Shown here piece after piece: positions 23,447-33,740 of a stretch of DNA of 64,000 nt. The position numbers and the translations under genes were made by a program. Origin of the DNA: Ahaetulla prasina (taxonomy: Eukaryota > Chordata > Lepidosauria > Squamata > Colubridae). Position 1 is the first letter of the stretch. Every line of letters begins with the position of its first letter. The notes beneath the pieces were generated by a model. It searched no databases. It had not been told where the DNA came from and saw nothing but the letters and a program-made list of their open reading frames with translations. The stretch is from assembly GCF_028640845.1 (NCBI RefSeq), contig NC_080540.1, positions 170,071,752 to 170,135,751 of the forward strand, written 5' to 3'.

Positions 23447-25337
23447 GTAGTATCTGGGATGAGAAGGTGTAGGAGATGAGAAGGTCCCACAAATAAGGCT
23501 GAAGGGTGAACGCTGCCCATGTTTTTCCAGCAGCAAAGAAAGAAGATGGAGAAATACACTGCAAATAAGCATACATTTACACTTAGAAGTATATGCTGGC
23601 CTGTTTCTGGCAATTTTTCCTGGATAACTATATGTCCAAGGACATTGTGCAAGGTCAAGAGGACGCTCGGGAGAGAAGGCTCTTTCCACCAACATTAGAT
23701 TTAAGTGTTATGTACAATATATTCACATGAATAGAGCATGAGCATTTCTCTCTTCAAGCTGCTTTCTTGGGCTCCTCTGTGTCCACATAAAATTGCAAAT
23801 CAATAGCATCTTTGTTTGATACAAAGACCTACATGCCTGATTTACATATTAAGCATCAGCTTCCTATTCTTTTCAACAACTTTAGAAATAAAGGAATTTT
23901 GTCTTCAGAGCAGCATGAATTTACACTTTTCCTTTGGTGTTGGGTTTGAGCTGGGGATGAAAATCAAACCACAAGTAGCTGTCACACACTCAGAAAAGTC
24001 ACAGAAACATCGATTCCCTGAATTGTTTGAGATCTATACAGGCAGAATGAATATTAAAGAATAAAGAATGCTATAAAGAATGAGGAATTCTATAAAGAAT
24101 TCTAAAGAATAAAGAATTCTATTTGCATCAATATCTTTTCCAAAAGCAAATGAAAAAAATGGAAAAAAAAACTCTGCAAGAAAGTTTTATTACACAAACT
24201 CAAAGTGAAAGTATTTATATTTCAAAAGTAAGCAAATCCCAGATGTGGAGGTGTTGTTTTTTTTTGATATATTAAAAAATCCTGGCCAGATATAAATTTT
24301 AGGACAGAAAAAGAAGACACATCAGAGAAAAATCAAGCAATTTACCCTGATTCACTCACATTCTTAAATATAGTGATGCTATTCATGACAAGTTATTTTT
24401 GTTTTTAATAGTATACATTCTTTTTGTTCTCTTATGTAGTAAAACACAGATACGAAATAACTCTTCAGTTTACTGCATTTTAATAGAGTTGGGAAAGTTG
24501 CAAAAATTCTGTGGTTGGGGGAGAAACTGTTACTGAACATTGGAAGATTTGTTTCATCACAGTATGTAAAATGTCATTTAAAGCCAGAAGAGCAACACTT
24601 TTAAATAGGGATATGTCACATGCATTAATCAAAGCTTAACCCACTTTAAAATGCTTTTAAAGGAGAGAAGCACATCATTTCCCAAGGTAGGATATCTAAG
24701 CGAAACATTGGAATCTGCCACTTAAAAAATAGGTGTGGCTAGGACTGAATAATAGAGCATAAACTATGCTCCATTGGTATGATTATTTCTGTGTATTTAA
24801 GAATTTCCCTGTTCTGCCACTTTAAATGTTATAATTTATTGTAACTATGTGATCCCAGAGACAAATTTGTAACCCTTGGTTTTTTAAAAAAAGACATTTT
24901 TTTATGGTATTCATTATTAAAATAAAAATGGGTATTGTGACTTGACAACCTGTTCATCTTTTTATTTTAATAATGAATACCATAGTAAGAAGTGGTACAT
25001 CCGTATGTTAGATAATAATCCAAATTTTAATGGTTTATGATTTAATATGGAATTTTGCTGGCATACTAGAGAGGACTTATTTACAGTCATATGTGTTGTT
25101 AGTTTTGTTTTTCTTCTTCTTTAACAGGGCTTCTTTGTTTTAACAGGTGGATTTCAAAGTTTCCCTCTCTCATTTTATTTTCCTTCCAAACAAAACCCAT
25201 TAAGAAGGAAAACATGGAATAGTTATCTAACACTTTGGGGCGGTTTAAACTAAAAATGGGCAGAAATACAATGAAATACAGGATTAATACAATTACTTTT
25301 TTTCATGCAACACACAGTTAAACTATGGAATCATAGT
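23447..25337. other. Unassigned AT-rich DNA
   Basis: No gene is supported. It contains imperfect AAAGAATTCTATAAAG-type tandem repeats at about 24045-24122 and a perfect short inverted repeat at 24903-24984. Confidence 0.4.
24903..24984. repeat. Perfect 26-bp inverted repeat
   Basis: Arms 24903-24928 and 24959-24984 are exactly complementary (TATGGTATTCATTATTAAAA begins the left arm), with a 30-base loop. RNA through this point would form a stable AU-rich hairpin. No MITE family was recognised. Confidence 0.9.
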
Positions 25338-25345
25338 TTTCAGAT

Positions 25346-25477
25346 CAGTGTTTCTTAACCTTGGCAACTTGAAGAAGTATGGACCTCAACTCCCAGAATT
25401 CCCAAACCAGCTGGCCAGGGAATTCTGGGAGTAGAAGTCCACACATCTTAAACCTTGGCCAAGGGTGAGAAACACTG
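25346..25477. mobile_element. hAT-type MITE, group 1 variant
   Basis: Ends CAGTGTTTCTTAACCTTGGC and AAGGGTGAGAAACACTG are inverted. Flanks TTTCAGAT and ATACAGAT match at six of eight positions. The arms hold CAACTCCCAGAATTCC and GAATTCTGGGAGTAGAAGTC. The outer bases differ from the CAGGGGTCTCC ends of other group 1 copies, marking a separate subfamily. Confidence 0.87.
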
Positions 25478-25569
25478 ATACAGATGCAGTGGTAGCAAAC
25501 AATTTAGATGATTTTGAAAAGGATTCTATAAATAAGGAAGGGATTCTATAAATAAGAATTGGTCTATTC

Positions 25570-25848
25570 CAGTGATGGCTAAACTTTTCTGGACCGAGTG
25601 CCCAAAGCGTGTGCATGCGCACGTGAATGCGTGCACACACGCCCAAACCCCCAAAATGTAATGCATCTGTCCCCTGCATGTGCCCCACATGAGCCCCACT
25701 CCCCTGCACAGAGACCTGAAAACCGGCTGGCTGGCCGGAGGCACGCGCATATGCGTGGTGGAGATGAACTGGGGTGATGGCTCACGTGCCCACAGAGAGG
25801 GTGCTGCGTGCCACCTCTGGAATATGTGCTATAGATTTTCCATCAGGG
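25570..25848. mobile_element. hAT-type MITE, group 3
   Basis: The left end CAGTGATGGCTAAACTTTTC and the right end AGATTTTCCATCAGGG match the group 3 copies, here in the opposite orientation to the one at 22385. The TSD GTCTATTC (25562-25569 and 25849-25856) is perfect. The interior is rich in GTGCATGCGC-like sequence. Confidence 0.87.
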
Positions 25849-25856
25849 GTCTATTC

Positions 25857-26699
25857 TCTCAATGGTTGCCTAATGTCTCTAGAACCAGAGAGCTTCCCTT
25901 AAATACAAGTTATAGAGAGAAATGGTGGACCAAAGTTATCTTGCCTATGTTTAAAATCTCCTCAAATGTATTTGTTTGCAATGCTGGACCAGAGAGATAG
26001 TTGACCAGATCTAGCAGGACTCTTCCTGTATAGCTATGACTCCTGTGCCCCCACTAAGATGTCCACCTGGCAAAATCTGATTTTATTTTTGAGTTTAGTT
26101 AGGTTACTCCCAAGGAAAGGAGAATACAAAACACAGCGTTAAAGGCCAAAAAAATGAAAAAAGGGCATTCCGTGTTTCTCACTTAGGTCATCTCTGAGAT
26201 GTTTCCAACTGATTTTATCAACTCATAGTTATTCTTCCACTCAAAACAAAGAACCAAAAAAACAGGGGGGGGAGCATCTTCTTCTTCAACAGTCACTCCT
26301 TGGCGCTAGTGCACAAGGGAGGCATTTGCTTGGCATCTTTGGCACCCACTGCCAAGTCACAGCTTGGCTCTGAAGCAGCTGCAGTGGCAGGAAGAACAGC
26401 TGAGCTCCATTTTCTGGCTATTAACCCCAGTCTCAATCCAGAATTTTTTGGTCTGCCTGCAGCTATTTATAGCTGTTCCAAATAGCAAAGGGAGTGGGGG
26501 GGGCGGGAAGCCATGTGCAGCTGTTTGCTTCTCTATCCCTTCCCAATCCCTAGAGGGTGGAGAAGATTTAAATATTCCAACGAAACAGGAAAACTGTATG
26601 GTTTGGGGGAGGAGAATGAATGAGGAACAGCTGGTAACGGGAAGGAATAAAATGCATTCTCTTGGGGCTTCAGGAAAGAGACAAGAGTTCACAGATGCG

Positions 26700-26701
<2 letters not shown>
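25857..26701. other. Unassigned DNA
   Basis: Opposed frames of 155-171 codons at 26357-26872 are extended by the simple repeat that follows. They do not represent genes on present evidence. Confidence 0.4.
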
Positions 26702-26751
<50 letters not shown>

Positions 26752-26753
26752 TC

Positions 26754-26788
<35 letters not shown>

Positions 26789-26790
26789 CC
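26702..26790. repeat. (TTTC)n-(C)n-(TC)n compound microsatellite
   Basis: About 13 TTTC units pass into a run of about 12 C and then about 13 CT units. The plus strand is all pyrimidine across the tract, a mirror-repeat composition that can adopt triplex (H-DNA) structure. Confidence 0.96.
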
Positions 26791-27100
26791 ATTCCCCTGT
26801 TCTGCAAGGCATAGACAGCAATACAATATAAAGAGGCAGCTTGGCTGTAATAAACCAGTCTTCTATATTCATATATAAACATTAGTCTACTTTGGACAAG
26901 GAAGAAAAAAAAAACCCAATGCTTCCATAAAATAAGGTTCATTTCAAAAACTCAAAATGTTAGTGATGAATGAACAAAAGGACAGGAGAGATTTGTTCCT
27001 TGGGTTTGAATAGGTGAACAGTCCCAGAATTGTCTTTAATATTGCTGGGCTCATACACTATGCTAAGCCAGAACATACATACATCCACACACCCGTTACA

Positions 27101-27310
27101 CATTGCAATAAATGAACTACAATTGATACAATACTGAACCACACCTATGATTTACATAGATAGTGGGTTTTTATACAACACACTCTGCTATCAATGAAAG
27201 AAAAAGAGTGATAGCATTGATAGCAGATTGTGTTGTATAAAAACCCACTATCTTTGTAAATCATAGGTGTGGTTCAGTATTGTATCAATTGTAGTTCATT
27301 TACTGGAATG
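27101..27310. repeat. Foldback element with 96-bp arms
   Basis: The left arm 27101-27196 (from CATTGCAATAAATGAACTAC to TCTGCTATCAATG) is mirrored by 27215-27310 with only a few differences. The loop is about 18 bases (AAAGAAAAAGAGTGATAG). No clear TSD was found. It may be an unclassified MITE or a local inverted duplication. Confidence 0.9.
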
Positions 27311-27330
27311 TGTAATATGTGACTCTAATC

Positions 27331-27484
27331 ATGGTGAAGCAATTGCCTTCAATAAGCTCCGCCCGCCCCGACGTCATCAAGGGGCTTCTGCACATGTGCA
27401 GAAGCGCGTGCGCGAGAGCAAAGCAAGCACGCACGCACGCTCCCGTTGCAAACCGGTAGTAAAGATAAGTAGAACCCACCCTTG
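27331..27484 (-). mobile_element. hAT-type MITE, group 2 subtype (tentative)
   Basis: The right end GCAAACCGGTAGTAAAG then AAGTAGAACCCACCCTTG is the reverse complement of the left end of the 59700 copy (GGGTGGGTTTCACTTACC). The interior has GCGCGTGCGCGAGAGC-type CpG sequence. No convincing TSD was found and the left boundary is approximate. Confidence 0.55.
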
Positions 27485-27538
27485 AATCACACCATCTAAA
27501 TCAGCCCTGTCCAATATTGACTGGCAGCAACTCTGGAG

Positions 27539-27673
27539 CAGGGGTCTCCAACCTTGATCCCTTTAAGACTTGTGGACTTCAACTCCCAGAGTTCCTCAGC
27601 CAGCTTTGTTGGCTGAGGGACTCTGGGAGTTGAAGTCCACAAGTCTTAAAGGGACCAAGGTTGGAGACCCCTG
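27539..27673. mobile_element. hAT-type MITE, group 1
   Basis: Ends CAGGGGTCTCCAACCTTG and CAAGGTTGGAGACCCCTG are perfectly inverted. The TSD CTCTGGAG is perfect (27531-27538 and 27674-27681). The whole element is close to a perfect palindrome around TTTGTTGGC. Confidence 0.96.
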
Positions 27674-27681
27674 CTCTGGAG

Positions 27682-28330
27682 GATTTCAAGGAAGGAGTTT
27701 TCCAGCTCTGATTGGAGAAAACAGTGATGAGAAATGGGACTCCCCCTCCCCACTCCGATTCAGGGTCTTGTCTTCTTCCATGGTGGATGCTTCCACAGGG
27801 ATGTCTTTGCAATTCTCCAGAATCTGTTTCACATCATGGTGATCCCATACCATGGTCAGCAACTGGATGGATTTTTTTTAAAAAAAACACAGTGTACGAG
27901 CAATTCCACGGCACCCTCGTTTCCCCACCCTGCTCCTTCAGTCCATATTTGCATGAGTGGCACATGATCTGCAGATTATAGCATTGTAAAAATTATCAGC
28001 TAGTTTTACAGCATGTTTGTCTTCTCCCTGTCAGATTTATATAAACCAGGTGTTTAAGAGTAAACTATGCGGCATTCTTCAGAGTTTATTGCAATGCCGC
28101 CCCCTTTCCCCTGCATCCTTAACATTCCCCCTCTCCCCCAAATTAAGTCCCATTGCAGGCCAAAGAAGGTCCCGGCATGTGGGATATTTTCAAAGAAAGG
28201 CCCAGAGATAGCAAATAAAAGAAGAGTCCTGGCAAGGATGTTGGAAAGACAGCAGAGCCAGCCCCAGACACGTTGTTGGTTGAGACACAGGAGAAGATGG
28301 CGCCATTCTCTGTTATCCCTTGTCTAAAAA
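27682..28330. other. Unassigned DNA
   Basis: No repeat ends or coding motif was found. Confidence 0.4.
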
Positions 28331-28480
28331 CAGTAACAGTAACAGAGTTGGAAGAGACCTTGGAGGTCATCTAGTTCAACCCCCTGCTCACCCAGGAGAC
28401 CTGTAGTAGGGATTCGAACAGCCGAACTGCCAACCATTCTGATCGACAAGCTCAGTGTCTTAGCCACGGAACTACCTAGT
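28331..28480 (-). mobile_element. tRNA-derived SINE, Sauria-like head with CR1-like tail
   Basis: Read on the minus strand it carries TAGTTCCGTGGCTAAGACAC (A box region) and GGCTGTTCGAATCCCTAC (B box). It ends in GGGGGTTGAACTAGATGACC and CTTCCAACTCTGTTACTG, which resembles a CR1 3' end. A related copy interrupts a CR1 element at 45859. Confidence 0.78.
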
Positions 28481-28635
28481 CAGGAAACAGATGGGAGTCC
28501 TGGTGTGAATCTCAGTGTAATGAGGGAAAGCCTTGCCCACTAAAGCTGAGGTCTACAAGTGGGCTTGGGATACAGGGAACTATCTTTACTCTGGGCATTG
28601 GCCACAAATTTTAAAGATTTTTTTAAAAAATAACA

Positions 28636-28876
28636 CAGTGGGGCAGTGGTTAGAGTGCAGTACTGCAGGCTGCTTCTGCTGCCTGCTGGCTGCCTGCAAT
28701 TTGGCAATTCAAATCTCACCAGGCTCAAGGTTGACTCAGCCTTCCATCCTTCTGAGGTGGGTAAAATGAGGACCCAGACTGTTGGGGGCCATATGCCGAC
28801 TCTGTAAACCTCTTAGAGAGGGCTGCAAAGCACTGTGAAGTGGAATATAAACCTAAGTGCTATAGCTATTGCTAAT
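28636..28876 (+). mobile_element. tRNA-derived SINE, type B
   Basis: The head contains GGGCAGTGGTTAGAGTGCAG (A box region) and a GGCAATTCAAATCTC B box. The body AAGGTTGACTCAGCCTTCCA and GGGTAAAATGAGGACCCAGA is shared with type A. The 3' part differs from type A: CTTAGAGAGGGCTGCAAAGC, then AAGTGCTATAGCTATTGC. Confidence 0.85.
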
Positions 28877-29186
28877 ACAAGTGAAATCTCGAAGTAGGAT
28901 AGAAAGTGCTCCATTTCAATTTCAACTAATAAAATAAATCTCAGATGAGTTAAAGTTCTTCAGATGAAATTGCTATAGATTTTTTTTTTTAAAAAAAGTT
29001 TTTATTTGATATTGAAAAGGGGGGAAATCCTGTCTATAAAAATGGATATCTGATAATGAAGGCAACCCTCTTGGAAGGAGTATCAATGTTCCTTTAATGG
29101 TTGATCAGCAGAGGCTTTGTGCAAGGATCAGGTTGGCCTTTGCTAAAAGGATGCTGTTGAACTCATAGACTGGGTTTACCATTCTA

Positions 29187-29419
29187 CCCTGTTTCCCTGA
29201 AAATAAGGCATCCCCTGATAATAAGCCCAATCGCACTAAATGCACTAAAATAAGCCCTCCCCAAAAATATTTAAACACAGAGCTGGAAATTAGGTAAGAT
29301 GGCAAGAGGAGCCCCATCTCGCTCCAAAATAATAAGACCTTCCCGAAAATAAAGCCAAGCGCTTATTTCGGGATCCAAAAAAAAATATAAGACAGGGTCT
29401 TATTTTGGGGGAAACACGG
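29187..29419. mobile_element. Mariner-like foldback MITE
   Basis: Terminal repeats CCCTGTTTCCCTGAAAATAA and TTATTTTGGGGGAAACACGG are inverted, and TA flanks both (29185-29186 and 29420-29421). Further internal complementarity (AAAATAAGCCCTCCCC against GCGCTTATTTCGGG) covers much of the length. There is no transposase frame. It is a different family from the CAGGTAGTCCTC elements. Confidence 0.85.
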
Positions 29420-29421
29420 TA

Positions 29422-30017
29422 GTAAACCATGGGTTGTTTACTCATGTGTTGCCAAATGAGTCACACTGTCTGGTTCACATGTCAGATCACACTGCATACG
29501 AAGCTATAAACCATGATTTGCCCTAAGCCAAAATGAAGCAAACGCCATGACGGACTTTACCCAATAGTTAAGCCCAGATGCAGCCTGATTCAGCAGGGCT
29601 CTTTTCAGATATGTGAAGCCACCAATAAACCATGGAGAGACACGCCGTGTCTTTTCCCTTTTCTTAGTACTCTAAAGGCTAATGGAAGACCGGAAGCAGG
29701 AAACCGTAAACTAGAAGAGAAAGTGCTCTTGCCCTAAGCCAAGAACTCACTTTCTCTGTACAGCACCTGCAGCTGAGGGGCTTATCAGATCAAAAAGGCT
29801 AAACCACAGTGCCAAACCACATGCACAGGTGCAGCAAGTGCCTGCTGCTCTTCGCAAGGGCCTGTCTTCTTTCCTACCTAGGCCTTTTCCTCCAGGCAGA
29901 AAGAAGGGGCGCAACCGTTTCACCTCTCCTTTCAGAGATGGCAGCCGAGGAAGGATTGCATAAGGTGGTTTGAGCAGCCAATGTATGTCTTAAATGGGGA
30001 GCTGACAGGAGGTTATG
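29422..30017. other. Unassigned DNA
   Basis: No gene or bounded repeat is supported. Confidence 0.4.
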
Positions 30018-30025
30018 CTCTAGTC

Positions 30026-30542
30026 CAGAGGCCACCAACCTTGCCAACTTTAAGACTTGTGGACTTCAACTCTGGGAGTTGAAGTCCACAAGTGTTGTGA
30101 CTCCAGCCCCTGAATCTGGCCCATGCCAGAAAGTGACTTGGAGCCGGGCCTGCTGCCAGAAAGTGACTTGGACAGTGAGGGGGAAGGGCCGTCAGGACTT
30201 ACCTCAGGAGCACCGGCTTCCCTGGCTCAGCTCCAGGAGCCGGAAGCAGGCCAGGTGAAAGAAATAATGAGGCCTAGGAAGTGCTGAGTCATGGAGCCAC
30301 ACCCCACAGGATATAAAAGGCAGCGAGAGCTGGTGTGTCTCTTTGTAACAGGCAAATCCACTGATTGACTAGAGCTGAAGTTTGTGACTCACCTGCGTCG
30401 TGGAAGATAACGAGGGCTCTTGGCAGACGCTCGCTCTTTTGCCGCCAGAGCTGATAGTGCCGGCTAATTAAGCCATCAGTCAGACGGAGGCGGAGGAGGA
30501 CAGAACAACAAGTCTTAAAGTTGCCAAGGTTGGAGGCCCCTG
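30026..30542. mobile_element. hAT-type MITE, group 1, split by an LTR
   Basis: Left end CAGAGGCCACCAACCTTGCC and right end GCCAAGGTTGGAGGCCCCTG are inverted. The TSD CTCTAGTC is perfect (30018-30025 and 30543-30550). The MITE is cut by a 415-bp LTR and is only about 97 bp without it. Confidence 0.93.
30093..30507 (+). mobile_element. Solo LTR, 415 bp, nested in a hAT MITE
   Basis: Termini are TGTTGTGACTCC and GGACAGAACA. The 5-bp TSD ACAAG is perfect (30088-30092 and 30508-30512). A TATAAAA box lies at 30312-30318. An acidic open frame of 54 codons (30123-30287) begins MPESDLEPG and ends MRPRKC before a stop, placed like the frames in the LTRs at 17738 and 59951. No internal retroelement sequence is attached. 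Confidence 0.9.
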
Positions 30543-30610
30543 CTCTAGTCTTAATAGAAGCAGGATTCTTATCTTTCATAACTCTGGTATCTACCGGACA
30601 TGGTCTGGAG

Positions 30611-30846
30611 CAGGGGTGAAATCCAAAATTTTTCCCTACCAGCTCTGTGAGTGTAGCTTGGTGGACATGGCAGGGGAAGGATATTGCAAAATATCCATTC
30701 CCACCCCACTCCTGGGGGAAAGATATGGCAAAATCTCCATTTTGCCACCCCACTTTGGGGCCAGCCAGAGGTGATATTTGCCGGTTCTCCAAACTACTCA
30801 AAATTTCCACTATCAATTCGTCAGAACCTACTGGATTTCACCCCTG
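30611..30846. mobile_element. hAT-type MITE, group 2
   Basis: Ends CAGGGGTGAAATCC and GGATTTCACCCCTG are perfectly inverted. The TSD GTCTGGAG is perfect (30603-30610 and 30847-30854). Relative to the 14512 copy the interior is reversed and contains an imperfect internal duplication (GGGGAAAGATATGGCAAAAT against GGAAGGATATTGCAAAATA). Confidence 0.95.
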
Positions 30847-30893
30847 GTCTGGAGTAGGGGTTCGATGGCTTGGGGGAAGCAGAGTTGAGCGCC

Positions 30894-31229
30894 ATGTATT
30901 TTGACCAGGTGGCAGAAAGCCCACTTGCCCTGGGAAACTCATCAGACAGTTCTGGCATCTTGACTGCCACCACCTTCTCTGTAAGAGAACAAAGAGACGA
31001 TGTTCGTAATGGAGGCTGCCTCGCCTTGCATTCCTTGGAAGAACAGCAAGATATAAAGAAGAAATATCTTGATAAGGTGATGGAAGAAGGCGCTTTAAAA
31101 TCAGACTATTTCCTGAAAGTGCAGAAAGAAAGCAATAACAGCCACAGCATTTGGAATGCTATAAGGAATGAGCCAATTTATCATGGCAGGAGCTTGTGGT
31201 TCACCGTTCCAATATTATTTTCCTGTTGA
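30894..31229 (+). CDS. Unrecognised open frame, possibly not a gene
   Basis: An ATG at 30894 opens a frame of 111 codons that begins MYFDQVAESPLALGNSSD and ends TVPILFSC. It starts about 40 bases after a hAT MITE and lies in DNA with no other repeat signature. Composition looks protein-like: a Ser/Gly-rich start, a charged helix-like middle around EEQQDIKKKYLDKVMEEG, and no simple repeat. No domain or family is recognised and no ribosome or splice context confirms it. It could be an exon, an eroded element frame or chance. The open frame could also be read from a TTG at 30870. Confidence 0.2.
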   Translation: MYFDQVAESPLALGNSSDSSGILTATTFSVREQRDDVRNGGCLALHSLEEQQDIKKKYLDKVMEEGALKSDYFLKVQKESNNSHSIWNAIRNEPIYHGRSLWFTVPILFSC

Positions 31230-33119
31230 AATGCTATTATCTAGAATGGAGATTGGTGATAAGGCTTGAAGGGATCACAAAATATTTAGGTGTTTTGCAA
31301 TGAGAACCTAGCAACTCTCCCCCCCCCTCACCCCCCACATACACACGCACCCGGAAGAAGGAAGAAGACAGCAGAAGCACTTTTCCATTATGTGCTATTC
31401 TGAATTCCATATCCTAAACAAACAATTAGCTAAGCATGGAGAGTTTTGTTTTCTAAGACAGCTGTCAATGCCTTCTAGGAGGCTGATGGATCTATCTAAT
31501 TGCCTGTTTAACATACGGCTCTGCGCATGCGCAAGATGGCTGCCTAACCGGGAGATCGGGACGACGACGATCCGGTGAAGTGGGGATGGCGACGCTCAGG
31601 CGGCCTGCCGAGCAGCCTGCGCTCCCCGGCTAGGTCTATTATCATCTGAGCAGCCGTGAGAGGGGTCTTGGGACCTTCTTGGACTCACGGCTGCCGAGAC
31701 CGAAGCCGGGGAAGAGCGAGCTGCGAACGGCGGCCATTTTACTATTCGGCCGGGCGGGAGCCGAAGAAGGAAACAGCTGGGCATGGAGGAAGGACGCCGG
31801 TACCTAGGTGGCCTGCCGAGCGGTTTCGCCCCAATCCGGTATGTCATCTTTCGGGCAGCCGGGGGAGAGGTCTGGGAGCCTCTCTGGACCCCCGACTGCC
31901 GGGAACGAGGCCGAGGGATGGGCGAGCTGCGGATGGCAGCCACTGGGCCACGGACGAGGCTGCGGCTTGGATTTGGCTGTTGGAGGCCGCAGCTGGGGTT
32001 TTTCCCCCCGTTTCGTTGCTTTTTTGGCATCTGACGTCCTCGGATGGTTTCTGGGCTCTCCAGCTCTTCTTGACTTCCCCTGACCCCCCCTGGACTTGGT
32101 GGAGGGGTCTAGGGTGAAGGGCTGTGAAAGATCCCCTTGTGGCCCCCACCGGAGGTGTCCTGGCCTAGCTCGGCCTGGTCAGGCCTAGCGGGGCCTGCCT
32201 CTTCTCGGACTAGGAGTTGCATTACCATCTGCAACTTGGGTCAGCTGCATTTATCATCTTGCACTTTATATGGCCAGCTGGAGTTAGGGGTGATGGCCAT
32301 TTTTGGGACTGTCCGGGAAGGTGACTGGAGACCGAATGGTATATTGGGGCCCTACTCTGTAACATCTTTTGAGGAAACATCTACTTTGAAATCTCGGTGA
32401 CGCCATAACGGGGAGATGAATACCACCTCTATTAGGATGGATTTTAGGACTGAGCTTTCCATGAGTTACAATAACTCTTTACTATCAGATTGCATCTGCG
32501 ACTTATACCAGCTTGTACCAGCTTTAAGCCAGCCACCATCTGTAGACATTTTGAAGATGGGTATCCACTTGGACTTGGCATTACATCCTGCCACCCCAGA
32601 CTTTACCTTGCTACCTCACGTCGTCTTCTCTCTCCTGTTTATGCTCTTAACTTATTTATGCGATATTCTGCCTTAGAACTCTTGCGCCTCCGAGGTGCCC
32701 CCGCCTCGCAGGAATGGCCGCCCCCATTACCAAGGGCCGGCCTCAATGACGGGTCTTGGGACCCACAGAGGTGGCATGCGAAAAAAAAGAGCCTTTGGGG
32801 GTTTTTAGATAGGGCTTTTTTAAGGGGTGGGAGGGTTAGGGCGGGCGTTGGGGGTAGCCCGTCGGGAGGGGAGCCAGTCCTTGCGCGTGCTCGTGACGGT
32901 TTTTTAATAGGTTCGGAGGTTAGGGGGGGAGATTGCGTTCCTGTTGGTGAGGGTGGCCCGATTTTCACGGTAAGTGGGAGGGGCAGATATGGCGGAAGGG
33001 GGGGATCATATCGTTCTGGGGGGGCGCGCGCCCGATGTTTGCAAGCGGTCGCACGCCCCGATCCCTCGTCCTTTTCCCGTTCCCCGGATGGTCAAGACCC
33101 CCAGAGCCTGGGCCTGCGG

Positions 33120-33740
33120 CTGATGTTATGCAACGCACGGTCCGTAGTTAATAAGGCCCCCCTAATATATGACCTTATCCAGGGGGGCGCTGCGGACCTT
33201 ATAGGCGTTACGGAAACCTGGCTGGGCACGGAAGGGGGTGTGCCCCTTGTGGAGATGTGCCGCGGGTTTCCGTGCATTCCATCAGCCGAGGGCTCAGGGT
33301 AGGGGTGGGGGGGTGGCGGTTGTGATTAGAGAGAGTCTAGAGCCGAGGGAGACCACTGTACCTCAGATTGCGGGTGCGAATCCTCTTTGTGAGATGGGGT
33401 CATAGGTGCCAGATGGGTTTGCTGATCACGTACCTGGCTCCTTGCTGCGTGACAGCTGCCCTGCCCGAGCTCCTGGAGGTGCTGGCCGGGGTGGCAGTTG
33501 AAACCCCCAGACTTTTAGTCATGGGGGACTTTAACTTGCCATCGTCCGGCTCGTCATCGACGGCAGCTCGGGAGTTCATGGCTTCCATGACGGCCTTGGA
33601 CCTGACCCAAGTAGTTGATGGCCCTACTCACATTGGGGGTGGCACTCTGGACCTGATTTTTGTCTCTGGTCAGTGGTCGAGATCTGGACTTAAAGGAAAT
33701 AGTCACTGAACCTTTGTCATGGTCAGATCACTCTCTCCTT
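33120..33740 (+). pseudogene. LINE endonuclease remnant, frameshifted
   Basis: Conserved APE-type blocks occur in order: LMLCNARSVVNK (33120-33155), GVTETWL with the catalytic Glu (33204-33224), MGDFNLP (33521-33541) and SDHSLLRLDF (33723-33752). The first two blocks share one frame, which stops at 33302. MGDFNLP lies in another frame and SDHSLL returns to the first. At least two frame changes therefore break this domain, which in the family nicks target DNA for priming. Confidence 0.85.

Noticed and set aside
23194..23658. 154-codon minus-strand frame as a gene
   Set aside because: It overlaps a dispersed repeat foldback and other frames on the same strand, without a domain.
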